64,000 bases of DNA from Cellulomonas taurus. GTDB lineage: Bacteria; Actinomycetota; Actinomycetes; Actinomycetales; Cellulomonadaceae. Made by a program: the position numbers and the translations under genes. Each line of letters opens with the position of its first letter. Position 1 is the first letter of the stretch. Positions 33,775 to 43,433 of the stretch are shown here, piece by piece. Location: NCBI RefSeq assembly GCF_012931845.1, contig NZ_CP051884.1:930001-994000 (forward strand). Reading direction: 5' to 3'. Below the pieces are notes generated by a model. It was given only the letters and a program-made list of their open reading frames with translations, was not told where the DNA came from and did no database searches.

Positions 33775-35837
33775 ACCCGCTCGACCTGGATGACGTGCGC
33801 CACCCGCTGGTAGGGATCGAGCCGGACCCAGGGGTGGGCGTCCCAGGCGTAGACCTCCTGGGAGAGCACGTCGTGGGCCACGAACCGGGACTCGGCGTCG
33901 GTGATGCCGAGTGCGTGCAGGTCGAGGTCCAGGGTGCCGTCGTGCGCGCCGTGCGGGTCGAGGTTGACCACCACCAGCACGGTGTCGGCGCGCCCGGTGG
34001 GGGACAGGTCGGCGGGCAGGTGTCGGGAGAAGGCCAGCAGGTTCGGGTCGCTGGTCGGGTGCACGGTGAGATTGCGCAGCTGGCGCAGGGCCGGGTGCGC
34101 GCGTCGGATCGTGTTGAGGTCGCGCAGCAGGGCGGCGATGCCGATCGGCTCGGCCTGCGACCAGTCCCGCGGCTTGAACTCGTACTTCTCGTTGTCGATC
34201 TGCTCCTCGACACCGGGGCGGGGAACGTCCTCGACCAGCTCGTAGCCGGTGTAGATCCCCCAGGTCGGGGAGCCGAGGGCTGCCAGCACCGCGCGGATCG
34301 CGAAGCCGGCGGCGCCGCCGGTCTGCATGAACGGGGTGAGGATGTCGTGGGTGGTCGGCCAGAAGCTCGGCCGCATCCAGGAACCGTGCTCGCCGGAGAC
34401 CTCGGTGAGGTACTCGGCCAGCTCCTCCTTGGTGTTGCGCCAGGTGAAGTAGGTGTACGACTGGTGGAAGCCGATCCGGGCCAGGTTGAGCATCATGGCC
34501 GGACGGGTGAACGCCTCGGAGAGGAAGACCACCTCGGGGTGGGCGGCCCGGATGTCGGCGAGCAGGCGCTCCCAGAAGCTCAGCGGCTTGGTGTGCGGGT
34601 TGTCCACCCGGAAGGCGGTCACGCCGTGGTCGATCCACACCTGCAGGACGGCCCGGACGGCGGCGTAGATGCCCTCCGGGTCGTTGTCGAAGTTCAGCGG
34701 GTAGATGTCCTGGTACTTCTTCGGCGGGTTCTCGGCGTAGGCGATGGTGCCGTCCAGCCGGGTGGTGAACCACTCCGGGTGCTCGGTGACCCAGGGGTGG
34801 TCGGGGGAGCACTGCAGCGCCAGGTCGAGGGCGATCTCCATCCCCAGGTCCTTGGCCCGCGCGACGAACGCGTCGAAGTCCTCGAAGGTGCCCAGGGTGG
34901 GGTCGATGGCGTCGTGACCGCCGTCGGGCGACCCGATGGCGTAGGGCGAACCCGGGTCGCCGGGGCGGGTCTCGAGGGTGTTGTTGCGGCCCTTGCGGTG
35001 GGTGGTGCCGATCGGGTGGATCGGGGTCAGGTAGACCACGTCGAAGCCGAGGTCGGCGATCCGGGGCAGGTCCTCCGCGGCGGTGCGCAGGGTGCCGGAG
35101 CTCCACGCGCCGGTGGCCTCGTCATAACGGGCGCCGATCGAGCGCGGGAAGATCTCGTACCAGGCGCCGGACAGGGCCAGGGTGCGGTCGACCACCAGCG
35201 GGTAGGTCGGCGAGGCGCTGAGCAGCTCGCGCACCGGGTGCTCGGCCAGCACGGCGCGCACGGCGTCGGTCAACCCGGCAGCGAGGCGGGCCTGGGCCGG
35301 TCGGGCACCGTCACGCAGCGCGGTCGCGGCATCGGTCAGGGTGGTCGCGGCGGCACCGACCAGCGGCTCGGCCGCGCGTTCCAGCAGCCGGGCGCCCTCC
35401 GCGAGCATCAGCTCGACGTCGACCCCGGCCTCCACCTTCAGCGGCGCGCCATGCGACCAGGTGCCGTACGGGTCGGACCAGCCCTCGACCCGGAATCCCC
35501 AGCGACCCGGCCGGTCCGGGACCAGCCGTGCCTCGTAGCGGTCCAGGCCCGGGGCGATGTCGACCATCAGGGCCTTCGCGTGGTCACGGCCGTCCGGGTC
35601 GACCAGGACGGCGGTGGCGGCCACGGCGTCGTGCCCCTCGCGGAACACGGTGGCCTGGATCGGCACCGCCTCGCCGACCGCCGCCTTCGCGGGCCAGCGT
35701 CCGGCCTCCACCACGGGGGAGACGTCCACCACCGGGATCCTGCCCATCGGGGGCTGCCCGAGGACGGCGGCCGGTGCGGTGTTCTTGGCCGCGGGGGCGC
35801 GGCGGGATCGGCGAGGGGCCGGAGTCGTCGAGGTCAC
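33771..35837 (-). CDS. glgE: Maltose-1-phosphate maltosyltransferase
   Basis: 688-residue GH13 subfamily 3 enzyme that extends alpha-1,4-glucan with maltosyl units from maltose-1-phosphate. It has an N-terminal beta domain (about 30-130), a helical insert, and a barrel with nucleophile Asp412 in [10 protein letters not shown] and acid/base Glu441 in FLSEAF; the KGRNN and HPEWF motifs are also kept. The GTG at 35837 is chosen because TAGGTT (35845-35850) lies 7 nt upstream, fitting a leaderless start; a GTG 18 bp further upstream is possible. It is the first gene of the four-gene GlgE-pathway operon and is divergent from glgP across about 100 bp. Confidence 0.94.
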
Positions 35838-35844
35838 ATCCGCG

Positions 35845-35850
35845 AACCTA
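35845..35850 (-). promoter_or_regulatory. -10 box of leaderless glgE operon
   Basis: TAGGTT on the minus strand, 7 nt before the GTG at 35837. Confidence 0.6.
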
Positions 35851-35926
35851 TCCACTGGTCGGGGTGCTGGGCATCCGGTGGCGCGAATTCATCTGAAGGC
35901 CCTGGTCGTGACCCAGGTCACCTGCG

Positions 35927-35932
35927 TAGGGT
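35927..35932 (+). promoter_or_regulatory. -10 box of leaderless glgP
   Basis: TAGGGT, 7 nt before the GTG at 35940; it is the same hexamer and spacing as at the LacI gene. Confidence 0.65.
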
Positions 35933-35939
35933 GAATCGG

Positions 35940-38498
35940 GTGAGAGCGATCCGTCGATTCACCGTCCGCACCTCCCTGCCCGCCGCGCTCGCCGATCTGG
36001 ACGAGCTGGCGCACAATCTCCGCTGGTCCTGGCATGCGCCGACCCGCGACCTGTTCGCCCGCATCGACCCGGAGGTCTGGGCCCAGGTGCACGGCGATCC
36101 GGTGGCCCTGCTCGGCGCACTCGCCCCCGAACGCCTGGCCGAGCTGGCGGCCGATCCGGCCGTGGTCACCGCCGTCAGGTCCGCCGCCGCCGATCTGCGC
36201 GAGTACGTGACCGAGCCGCGCTGGTACCAGCGGCGGCAGGAGAGCGAGAACCTGCCCAGCTCGATCGGCTACTTCTCGCCCGAGTTCGGGATCACCGCCG
36301 TGCTGCCGCAGTACTCCGGCGGCCTCGGCATCCTGGCCGGTGACCACCTCAAGAGCGCCTCCGACCTGGGGGTGCCCATCATCGGCGTCGGGCTGCTCTA
36401 CGGCGCCGGGTACTTCCGGCAGGCGCTGACCCGGGACGGCTGGCAGGTGGAGAGCTACCCGGTGCTGGACCCGGACGGGATGCCGCTGACCCTGCTGCGC
36501 GAGGCCGACGGCACCGCCGCGACGGTGCGGATCGCGCTGCCGGGCGACCGGACCCTGCACGCGCACATCTGGGTGGCGACCGTCGGCCGGGTGCCGCTGC
36601 TGCTGCTCGACTCCGACGTGCCCGAGAACGACGAGCAGGCCCGCAAGGTCACCGACCGGCTGTACGGCGGCGGCGGCGAGTACCGGTTGCAGCAGGAGCT
36701 GCTGCTCGGCGTGGGCGGTGTGCGTGCGCTGCGGGTGTGGTCCCGACTGAGCGGCGCACCGGCGCCGGAGGTCTACCACACCAACGAGGGCCACGCCGGG
36801 TTCCTCGGGGTGGAGCGGATCCGGGAACTGGTCACCGGCGCCGGGCTCGGCTTCGACGAGGCACTGGAGGCGGTGCGGGCGGCGACGGTGTTCACCACGC
36901 ACACCCCGGTGCCCGCCGGGATCGACCGGTTCGAGGCCGGGCTGGTCGGGCAGTACTTCGGTGGCGCGCACGCCGACGCCGGGGTGCCGGTGGACCGGGT
37001 GCTGGCGCTGGGTGCCGAGGACTACCCGGGCGGCGACCCGCTGATGTTCAACATGGCGGTGATGGGTCTGCGGCTGGGCGGTCGGGCCAACGGCGTCTCG
37101 CTGCTGCACGGCGAGGTCTCCCGCGGGATGTTCGACGGGCTGTGGCCGGGCTTCGACGACTCCGAGGTGCCGATCACCTCGGTGACCAACGGGGTGCACG
37201 CGCCGACCTGGGTCGACCGGCGACTGAGCGACCTGGCGGCCGAACGCCTGACCGAGGACGACGACTGGCTGCGCCCGGACGCGATCAGCGACGCCGAGCT
37301 GTGGGGGGTGCGGCACACCCTCCGCGAGGCGCTGGTGACCGAGGCGCGGCGTCGGGTCCGCAAGTCCTGGGGCGAGCGTGGTGCCAGCCCGGCCGAGCTC
37401 GGCTGGGTGGACGGGGTGCTCGACCCGGATGTGCTGACCATCGGCTTCGCCCGGCGGGTGCCGACCTACAAGCGGCTCACCCTGATGCTGCGCGACCCGG
37501 AGCGACTGACCCGGCTGCTCACCGACCCGGAGCGGCCGATCCAGCTGGTGATCGCGGGCAAGTCGCACCCGGCGGACGAGCAGGGCAAGCGGCTGATCCA
37601 GCAGCTGGTGCGGTTCGCCGACCAGGCCGACGTCCGGCACCGGATCGTCTTCCTGCCGAACTACGACATCGCGATGGCCCAGTCCCTGTACCCGGGCTGC
37701 GACGTATGGCTGAACAACCCGCTGCGCCCGTTGGAGGCCTGTGGCACCTCCGGGATGAAGGCGGCCCTGAACGGCGGGCTGAACCTGTCGATCCTGGACG
37801 GCTGGTGGGACGAGTGGTTCGACGGCGAGAACGGTTGGGCGATCCCGACCGCGGACGGGGTGGAGGACGCCGACCACCGGGACGACCTGGAGGCGGCGGC
37901 GCTCTACGACCTGATCGAGAACCAGGTCGCCCCCCGGTTCTACGACCGTGACGCGCACGGGCTGCCGCAGCGCTGGTTGGCGATGGTCCGGCACACCCTG
38001 GCCACACTCGGCCCGAAGGTGCAGGCGACCCGGATGGTCGCCGAGTACGTCGACCGGCTGTACGCCCCTGCAGCGGCCGCCGGGCGGGAGCTGGCGGCGG
38101 CCGACCTGACCGGTGCCCGCGAACTCGCGGCCTGGAAGAGTCGGGTGCGCGCCGGCTGGCAGGGCGTCCGGGTGGACCACGTCGAGTCCGCCGGCCTCGG
38201 CGAGGTGCCGCAGGTCGGCGACACCCTGCACGTGCGGGCCTACGTCTCCCTGGGCGACCTGGACCCGACGGACGTCGAGGTGCAGGTGGTGCACGGGCGG
38301 GTGTCGGAGAGCGACGAGCTGGACGCGTTCAGCACCGACCCGCTGACCCTGACCGAGAGCTACGAGGCCGGGCGGCACGCCTTCGCCGGCGACGTGACGC
38401 TGGAGGCGTCCGGGCCGTTCGGGTACAGCGTGCGGGTGGTGCCGCGGCACGCCGGGCTGAGCTCGGTGGCGGAGATCGGCCTGGTGGCGAACGCCTAA
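35940..38498 (+). CDS. glgP: Alpha-glucan phosphorylase
   Basis: 852-residue GT35 phosphorylase, which releases glucose-1-phosphate from alpha-1,4-glucan. The N-terminus VRAIRRFTVRTSLP matches the start of the long actinobacterial/archaeal subfamily. The pyridoxal-phosphate lysine is Lys607 in GTSGMKAALNG, and a C-terminal beta domain follows from about residue 740. The GTG at 35940 rather than 35931 is chosen, because the earlier codon overlaps the TAGGGT box. It is divergent from the glgE operon and overlaps the convergent glgX by 4 bp. It is the degradative counterpart of the neighbouring synthesis genes. Confidence 0.95.
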   Translation: MRAIRRFTVRTSLPAALADLDELAHNLRWSWHAPTRDLFARIDPEVWAQVHGDPVALLGALAPERLAELAADPAVVTAVRSAAADLREYVTEPRWYQRRQESENLPSSIGYFSPEFGITAVLPQYSGGLGILAGDHLKSASDLGVPIIGVGLLYGAGYFRQALTRDGWQVESYPVLDPDGMPLTLLREADGTAATVRIALPGDRTLHAHIWVATVGRVPLLLLDSDVPENDEQARKVTDRLYGGGGEYRLQQELLLGVGGVRALRVWSRLSGAPAPEVYHTNEGHAGFLGVERIRELVTGAGLGFDEALEAVRAATVFTTHTPVPAGIDRFEAGLVGQYFGGAHADAGVPVDRVLALGAEDYPGGDPLMFNMAVMGLRLGGRANGVSLLHGEVSRGMFDGLWPGFDDSEVPITSVTNGVHAPTWVDRRLSDLAAERLTEDDDWLRPDAISDAELWGVRHTLREALVTEARRRVRKSWGERGASPAELGWVDGVLDPDVLTIGFARRVPTYKRLTLMLRDPERLTRLLTDPERPIQLVIAGKSHPADEQGKRLIQQLVRFADQADVRHRIVFLPNYDIAMAQSLYPGCDVWLNNPLRPLEACGTSGMKAALNGGLNLSILDGWWDEWFDGENGWAIPTADGVEDADHRDDLEAAALYDLIENQVAPRFYDRDAHGLPQRWLAMVRHTLATLGPKVQATRMVAEYVDRLYAPAAAAGRELAAADLTGARELAAWKSRVRAGWQGVRVDHVESAGLGEVPQVGDTLHVRAYVSLGDLDPTDVEVQVVHGRVSESDELDAFSTDPLTLTESYEAGRHAFAGDVTLEASGPFGYSVRVVPRHAGLSSVAEIGLVANA

Positions 38499-40600
38499 CC
38501 GACGTACAGCCGCAGGCTCAGCGGTTCCATCACCTCGTCCCCCGGGGTGGCCTCGTCCGGGTGCTCCCACACGGAGTCCCAGGCGAGTCGCCAGTCGGCC
38601 CCGGGGGCGAGGGCCACCTGCTGCGGTTCCAGCGCGCCGTTCAGCACCAGGAGCGCCTGGTCGTCGCCGCTGATCCGCAGCATCTGGAGCGTGCGGAGGT
38701 CGCCGTCGTGCCAGCGGTCGTGGGTGAACGGCTCGCCCTGCGGGTCGAACCAGGACAGGTCCGGGCGGTCCAGCGGTCGGCCGGTGTAGAACCGCTCACC
38801 GCGCAACGCCGGATGCGTGCGGCGCAGGGCCGTCAGATGCCGGGTGGTGGCCAGCAGGTCCTGCCGCCACGGTGCCAGCTCCCAGGGCAGCCAGGACAGG
38901 TCGCCGTCCTGGCAGTAGGCGTTGTTGTTGCCCTGCTGGGTGCGGCCCATCTCGTCCCCGGCGGTGAGCATCGGGGTCCCGGCGGACAGCAGCAGGGTGC
39001 CGAGCAGGTTGCGGATGGACCGGCGCCGGATCGGCAGGATGTCAGCGGCGACGGCGGTGGCCTCCACCGGGCCCTCGATGCCGTGGTTCCAGGAGCGGTT
39101 GTCGTCGGTGCCGTCCCGGTTCTGCTCGCCGTTGGCCTCGTTGTGCTTGTGCTCGTAGGCGACCAGGTCGGCCAGGGTGAAGCCGTCGTGCGCGGTGACG
39201 TAGTTGACGCTCGCCCGGGTGCCCCGGCGCAGCTGGGGATCGGAGTGCCCGAACAGGTCCACCGAGCCGGACAGTCGGGTCGCCAGGTCACGGACCCGGT
39301 GACCGGCGTCGCCATGCGTGGCCCGGGCCGGGTCGGCGAGCCAGAACGACCGCGCCGAGTTCCGGAACTTGTCGTTCCATTCCGACCAGGGCACCGGGAA
39401 CTGGCCGGTCCGCCAGCCACCGGGGCCGATGTCCCACGGCTCGGCGATCAGCTTCACGTCCTGCAGCGCCGGGTCGGTGGCGGTGGCGACCAGGAACGGG
39501 TGGTCGGGGTCGAAGCCGCCGTGTCCCCGGGCGAGGGTCACGGCCAGGTCGAAGCGGAAGCCGTCCACCCCGACCTGCTGGACCCAGTGCCGCAACGAGT
39601 CCAGGGCGAGGCGGACCACCTCGGTCCGCCGGAAGTCCAGGGTGTTGCCGCAGCCGGTGACGTCCGCCAGCGCGGCCGGGTGCGCGCCGTCGTGCAGGTA
39701 GTAGACCGCCGAGTCCAGCCCGCGCAGGCTCAGGTGCTGACCACCCAGCCCGCCCTCCGGCGTGTGGTTGTAGACCACGTCCAGCAGCACCTCGATCCCG
39801 GCCTCGTGCAGGCGGTGGATCGCGGTGCGCAGCTCGGCCAGCACGGCGGCTGGTCCGGCCGCCCGGGCGGCCGCCGATGCCCAGCGCGGGTCCGGCGCGA
39901 AGAAGCCGAGCGTGTTGTAGCCCCAGTAGTTGGTCATCCCGCGCGAGACCAGGTGCGGTTCGGGCGCGCAGGCCTGGAGCGGCAGCAGTTCGACGGCGGT
40001 CACACCCAGGCGGTGCAGGTGCTGGATCAGCGCCGGGTGGCCGAGGGCGGCGTAGGTGCCGCGCTCGTCGGCCGGGATCTCCGGGTGCCGGGCGGTCAGG
40101 CCGCGGACGTGCGCCTCGTAGATCACCGTGTCCGACCATGGGACGTGCGGCCGGTTGGTGGTCGGGTCGGCCGCGTCGTCCTGGTCGAGGTCGAGCACGA
40201 CGCCGTAGGGCACGTGCCCCGCCGAGTCCCGGTCGTCGGCCGGCCCGTAGGGGTCGCCGTCCTCCACCCGGTGCCCGTAGGTCTCCGGGCCGTACCCGAG
40301 CTCACCGGTCAGCCCCACCGCGTACGGGTCGACCAGCAGCTTGGCCGGGTTGTAGCGCAGACCGTTCACCGGGTCCCACGGTCCGTGGGCACGCAGTCCG
40401 TAGCGCTGACCGGCCCGGATGCCGGGCACCCGGGCGAAGAACACGCCGAGTTCCGGACCCTCGAGCCGGATCCGGCGCTCGGTGCCCGCGTCGTCGAACA
40501 GGCACAGGTCGATGGCGTCGGCGTGCGGGGCGAGCACGGCGACCTCGACGCCGTCCTCGACCACGTGCACGCCGAGTCGGGTGGGGGTGGGGGCGCTCAC
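38495..40600 (-). CDS. glgX: Glycogen debranching enzyme
   Basis: 701-residue GH13 subfamily 11 isoamylase-type debranching enzyme that hydrolyses alpha-1,6 branches left by phosphorylase. A CBM48 domain occupies about residues 1-130. The barrel has Asp351 in GFRFDLAVTL as nucleophile and Glu387 in KLIAEPWDIG as acid/base, plus NYVTAHDGFTL. It starts at GTG 40600, and no closer start gives the CBM48 N-terminus. It converges on glgP; the two stop codons interlock in CTAA. It is divergent from etfB across 43 bp. Confidence 0.95.
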   Translation of the reverse strand: MSAPTPTRLGVHVVEDGVEVAVLAPHADAIDLCLFDDAGTERRIRLEGPELGVFFARVPGIRAGQRYGLRAHGPWDPVNGLRYNPAKLLVDPYAVGLTGELGYGPETYGHRVEDGDPYGPADDRDSAGHVPYGVVLDLDQDDAADPTTNRPHVPWSDTVIYEAHVRGLTARHPEIPADERGTYAALGHPALIQHLHRLGVTAVELLPLQACAPEPHLVSRGMTNYWGYNTLGFFAPDPRWASAAARAAGPAAVLAELRTAIHRLHEAGIEVLLDVVYNHTPEGGLGGQHLSLRGLDSAVYYLHDGAHPAALADVTGCGNTLDFRRTEVVRLALDSLRHWVQQVGVDGFRFDLAVTLARGHGGFDPDHPFLVATATDPALQDVKLIAEPWDIGPGGWRTGQFPVPWSEWNDKFRNSARSFWLADPARATHGDAGHRVRDLATRLSGSVDLFGHSDPQLRRGTRASVNYVTAHDGFTLADLVAYEHKHNEANGEQNRDGTDDNRSWNHGIEGPVEATAVAADILPIRRRSIRNLLGTLLLSAGTPMLTAGDEMGRTQQGNNNAYCQDGDLSWLPWELAPWRQDLLATTRHLTALRRTHPALRGERFYTGRPLDRPDLSWFDPQGEPFTHDRWHDGDLRTLQMLRISGDDQALLVLNGALEPQQVALAPGADWRLAWDSVWEHPDEATPGDEVMEPLSLRLYVG

Positions 40601-40630
40601 GGGTCCATTCTGCTGCCTGTCGCGGGCGGG

Positions 40631-40636
40631 TAACGT
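40631..40636 (+). promoter_or_regulatory. -10 box of leaderless etfBA
   Basis: TAACGT, 7 nt before the GTG at 40644; no Shine-Dalgarno fits in between. Confidence 0.65.
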
Positions 40637-40643
40637 TCACCGG

Positions 40644-41444
40644 GTGAAGATCGTGGTGTGCGTCAAGCATGTGCCCGACATCCAGGCCGATCGTGAACTG
40701 GGTCCCGACCACCGTGTGGTCCGGACCGGCGGGGACGGGACGATCAACGAGCTGGACGAGAACGCGTTGGAGGCGGCGGCCCAGATCGCCGAGGGCAGCG
40801 ACGAGGACGTCGAGGTCGTGGTGATCACCGTCGGACCGGACGACGCCGAGGACGCCGCCCGGCGCGGGTTGCAGCTGGGCGCCGACGCCGGGGTGCACGT
40901 GCTCGACGACGACATCGCCGGGTCGGACGTGTTCGCCACCGCGCGGGTGCTGGCGGCGGCGATCCGGCGGGTGGGGGACGTGGACCTGGTGCTGACCGGG
41001 ATGGCCGGGCTGGACGGCCTGACCTCGCTGCTGCCCGCCACCCTGGCCGATCTGCTGGACCTGCCCGCGCTGACCCTGGCGGCGGAGGTGACGGTCGCCG
41101 ACGGTGAGGTCACGGTGCGCCGCGACCTGGACCACGCCACCGAGGTGCTGGCCGCGCCGCTGCCCGCCCTGGTGTCGGTCACCGATCGGGCCAACGAGCC
41201 GCGCTACCCGAACTTCCAGGCGATCATGGCCGCGCGCAAGAAGCCGGTGGAGACCATCGCGCTCGCCGACCTGGGCCTGGAGCCGGGCGAGGTCGGGGCC
41301 GCCGGGTCGCGGACCGCGGTGCTGACCGCCGCGCCGCGGCCGCCGCGCGAGGACCGGGTGCTGGTCACCGGGGGAGCCGATGCGGGGCGGGAGCTGGCAG
41401 CGTGGTTGGTCGAGCAGGGTCTGGTGCGGGAGGACGTGCGATGA
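40644..41444 (+). CDS. etfB: Electron transfer flavoprotein beta subunit
   Basis: 266-residue FixA/EtfB. The start MKIVVCVKHVPD, the adenine/AMP-binding segment LTGMAGLDGLTSLLPATLAD (about 113-132) and the ETF-beta signature DRANEPRYPNFQAIMAARKK (about 175-195) are clear. It forms a heterodimer with EtfA that carries electrons from acyl-CoA and other dehydrogenases to the quinone pool. The GTG at 40644 follows a leaderless-type -10 box. It is coupled to etfA by ATGA. The pair begins the conserved etf-desulfurase-mnmA-ligA neighbourhood. Confidence 0.96.
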   Translation: MKIVVCVKHVPDIQADRELGPDHRVVRTGGDGTINELDENALEAAAQIAEGSDEDVEVVVITVGPDDAEDAARRGLQLGADAGVHVLDDDIAGSDVFATARVLAAAIRRVGDVDLVLTGMAGLDGLTSLLPATLADLLDLPALTLAAEVTVADGEVTVRRDLDHATEVLAAPLPALVSVTDRANEPRYPNFQAIMAARKKPVETIALADLGLEPGEVGAAGSRTAVLTAAPRPPREDRVLVTGGADAGRELAAWLVEQGLVREDVR

Positions 41445-42400
41445 GCGAGGTTCTGGTCCTGCTGGACCACACCGAGGACGGCGACCTGCGTCCGGCGGCC
41501 CTGGAGGCGGTCACCGCCGGACGGGCGCTCGGCGACGTGCAGGCGGTGTGGATCGGTGAGCGGATGTCCGCCGACGTGCCGGAGCAGCTCGGCCGGTACG
41601 GGGCGAGCGTGCTGCACCGGGTGCGGGTGACCGACGCCGACGCCCGACTGACGGCGGTGCAGGGTGCTGCCCTGGTCGCGGTCGCGACGCACGACGTGGT
41701 GCTGGGCACGTCGAGCTTCGTCGGCAAGGAGGTTGCCGCGCACCTGGCGGTGGCCACCGGCGCGGGCGTGGTCTCGGACGCGACCGCGGTCCGGCGGGAC
41801 GACTCCGGCCGGATCGTCGCGGACAAGACGGTGCTCGCCGGGACCTGGACCACGCAGTGCGCGGTGCTGACCAGCCCGGCGATCGTCCTGCTCAAGGCGG
41901 GCGCCGTGGTCGCGGAGCCGGTGGACGGTCCGGCGGCGACGGTGCGGGAGCACACCGTGTCGGCGGCGGCCGCGAGCCGTGGCATCCGCGTGGTCGAGCA
42001 CACCCCGACCGCCGCCTCCGACCGGCCGGACCTCGGGTCGGCGGATGTGGTGGTGGTCGGCGGGCGGGGCACCGACGGCGACTTCGGCCCGTTGGAGGAG
42101 CTCGCGGACGTCCTGGGCGGCGCGGTGGGGGCCACCCGGGTCGCCACCGACGAGGGCTGGATCGGGCACGAGGCGCAGATCGGCCAGACCGGGGTCACCG
42201 TGACGCCGCGGCTGTACATCGGCGCCGGGGTCTCCGGCGCGGTGCACCACCGGGGCGGCATGCAGGCATCCGGCACGATCGTCGCGATCAACCCGGACCC
42301 GGAGGCACCGATCTTCGAGATCGCCGACTACGGGATCGTGGGGGACCTGTTCGAGGTGCTGCCGGCGGTCAGTGCCGAGCTGCGGGCCCGGCGAGGCTGA
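41441..42400 (+). CDS. etfA: Electron transfer flavoprotein alpha subunit
   Basis: 319-residue FixB/EtfA. The C-terminal FAD-binding domain carries RVATDEGWIGHEAQIGQTG (about 225-243), then YIGAGVSGAVHHRGGMQASG, and the terminal NPDPEAPIFEIADYGIVGDL that is diagnostic for the family. The ATG at 41441 overlaps the etfB stop by 4 bp. It ends 3 bp before the convergent phosphotransferase gene, with no clear hairpin between. Confidence 0.96.
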   Translation: MSEVLVLLDHTEDGDLRPAALEAVTAGRALGDVQAVWIGERMSADVPEQLGRYGASVLHRVRVTDADARLTAVQGAALVAVATHDVVLGTSSFVGKEVAAHLAVATGAGVVSDATAVRRDDSGRIVADKTVLAGTWTTQCAVLTSPAIVLLKAGAVVAEPVDGPAATVREHTVSAAAASRGIRVVEHTPTAASDRPDLGSADVVVVGGRGTDGDFGPLEELADVLGGAVGATRVATDEGWIGHEAQIGQTGVTVTPRLYIGAGVSGAVHHRGGMQASGTIVAINPDPEAPIFEIADYGIVGDLFEVLPAVSAELRARRG

Positions 42401-42403
42401 GCC

Positions 42404-43396
42404 TCAGCCCAGGTCGCGCAGCCAGAGGAGCGCCTGCTCGGCCTGGGCCTGCTGGAACCGGCGCAGGTTCGGGATGCCGGGCGGCGGGGGCTGCAACGCC
42501 CCGTGGGTGAAGTACCCGGCCAGCCCGGCGACCGCCGCCCGCAGCCGTTCCGGCTCCAGCCCGGCGGACATCGGCTGGGCCCAGAAGATCTCCTGCGGTC
42601 TGCCACCGCCCTGCATCGCGATGCTGGGCACCATGAAGGCCAGGTCCGCCCAGGCGGCACCGACGCTGGCGTGCGGCCAGTCGATCAGGGCGACGTGCTC
42701 GACGTCGATCATCACGTTGTCCGCCCGCAGGTCGCCGTGCACCAGCCGGTCGCCCACCAGCGCGGCGGTGGCGTCCTCGGACCAGGTGCACAGGGTGTCC
42801 AGGTGCGCGCGCAGCCACTCGCCGGTGCCCTCCGCCCAGTCGGCGGTGCGGTCGAGGGCGCTGCCCGGGCCCTCGGCCAGGGTGTGCCAGCCCCGGAAGT
42901 CGGCGGCGAAGTGCTCATCCGTGGCCGGCAGCCGGTGACCGGGCAGCGGCGTCGCCTCGGACAGCACGGCCATCGCCTCCAACACCCGGCGGAGCTCGGC
43001 CGGGCGCCAGGGCAGCAACGGCGGGCGACCGGTGGCGACCTCGAAGCCGAGCAGCACCCAGTCGCCGTCGTCGTCGTGCCAGAGCAGCCGGGGCGCGGGC
43101 ACCTGGGCCGGGATGGCCTGTGCGGCGCGCACCTCGGCCCGGGCCAGCTCGGGCGACTGCGGGTTCTGTTCGGGGGAGACCGCCTTGACGAACACCCCGC
43201 GACCGTCGGCGAGTTCGAGCACCGCGGCGAAGCCGGGGCTGAAGCCGGTGGTGGCGCTCATCTCGGCGGTGACCTGCGCGCCGGCCAGCTCCTGGATCCG
43301 GGTGCGGACGCCGCGCGGCAGGTCGCGCCAGTCCAGGCGTTGCCCGCTGAAGGCCAGCGGGGCCGGGGTTGGCGTCGTCGCGTCGTCGGCACTCAC
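42404..43396 (-). CDS. Aminoglycoside phosphotransferase-family kinase
   Basis: 330-residue APH/choline-kinase fold protein. The ATP-lobe lysine lies in GVFVKAVSPE near residue 80, the catalytic loop is LVHGDLRADN near residues 211-220, and the Mg-binding Asp is in LIDWPHA. The substrate is unknown; such kinases act on diverse small alcohols, and drug resistance should not be assumed. The GTG at 43396 is preferred to an upstream in-frame codon because CAGGAT (43403-43408, minus strand) lies 6 nt before it. It is divergent from the desulfurase gene; only 37 bp separate the two starts. Confidence 0.88.
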   Translation of the reverse strand: MSADDATTPTPAPLAFSGQRLDWRDLPRGVRTRIQELAGAQVTAEMSATTGFSPGFAAVLELADGRGVFVKAVSPEQNPQSPELARAEVRAAQAIPAQVPAPRLLWHDDDGDWVLLGFEVATGRPPLLPWRPAELRRVLEAMAVLSEATPLPGHRLPATDEHFAADFRGWHTLAEGPGSALDRTADWAEGTGEWLRAHLDTLCTWSEDATAALVGDRLVHGDLRADNVMIDVEHVALIDWPHASVGAAWADLAFMVPSIAMQGGGRPQEIFWAQPMSAGLEPERLRAAVAGLAGYFTHGALQPPPPGIPNLRRFQQAQAEQALLWLRDLG

Positions 43397-43421
43397 GCGC
43401 ACATCCTGCCAAACCCGTTCG

Positions 43422-43427
43422 TAGACT
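43422..43427 (+). promoter_or_regulatory. -10 box of leaderless cysteine desulfurase gene
   Basis: TAGACT, 6 nt before the GTG at 43434. Confidence 0.65.
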
Positions 43428-43433
43428 CGTGGC

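Noticed and set aside
35889..38570. 893-codon minus-strand frame opposite glgP
   Set aside because: Shadow of a well-supported phosphorylase; it has no recognisable domain.
42404..43396. Antibiotic-resistance gene (aminoglycoside phosphotransferase)
   Set aside because: The fold is shared by many small-molecule kinases, and no resistance-type context or mobile DNA surrounds it.
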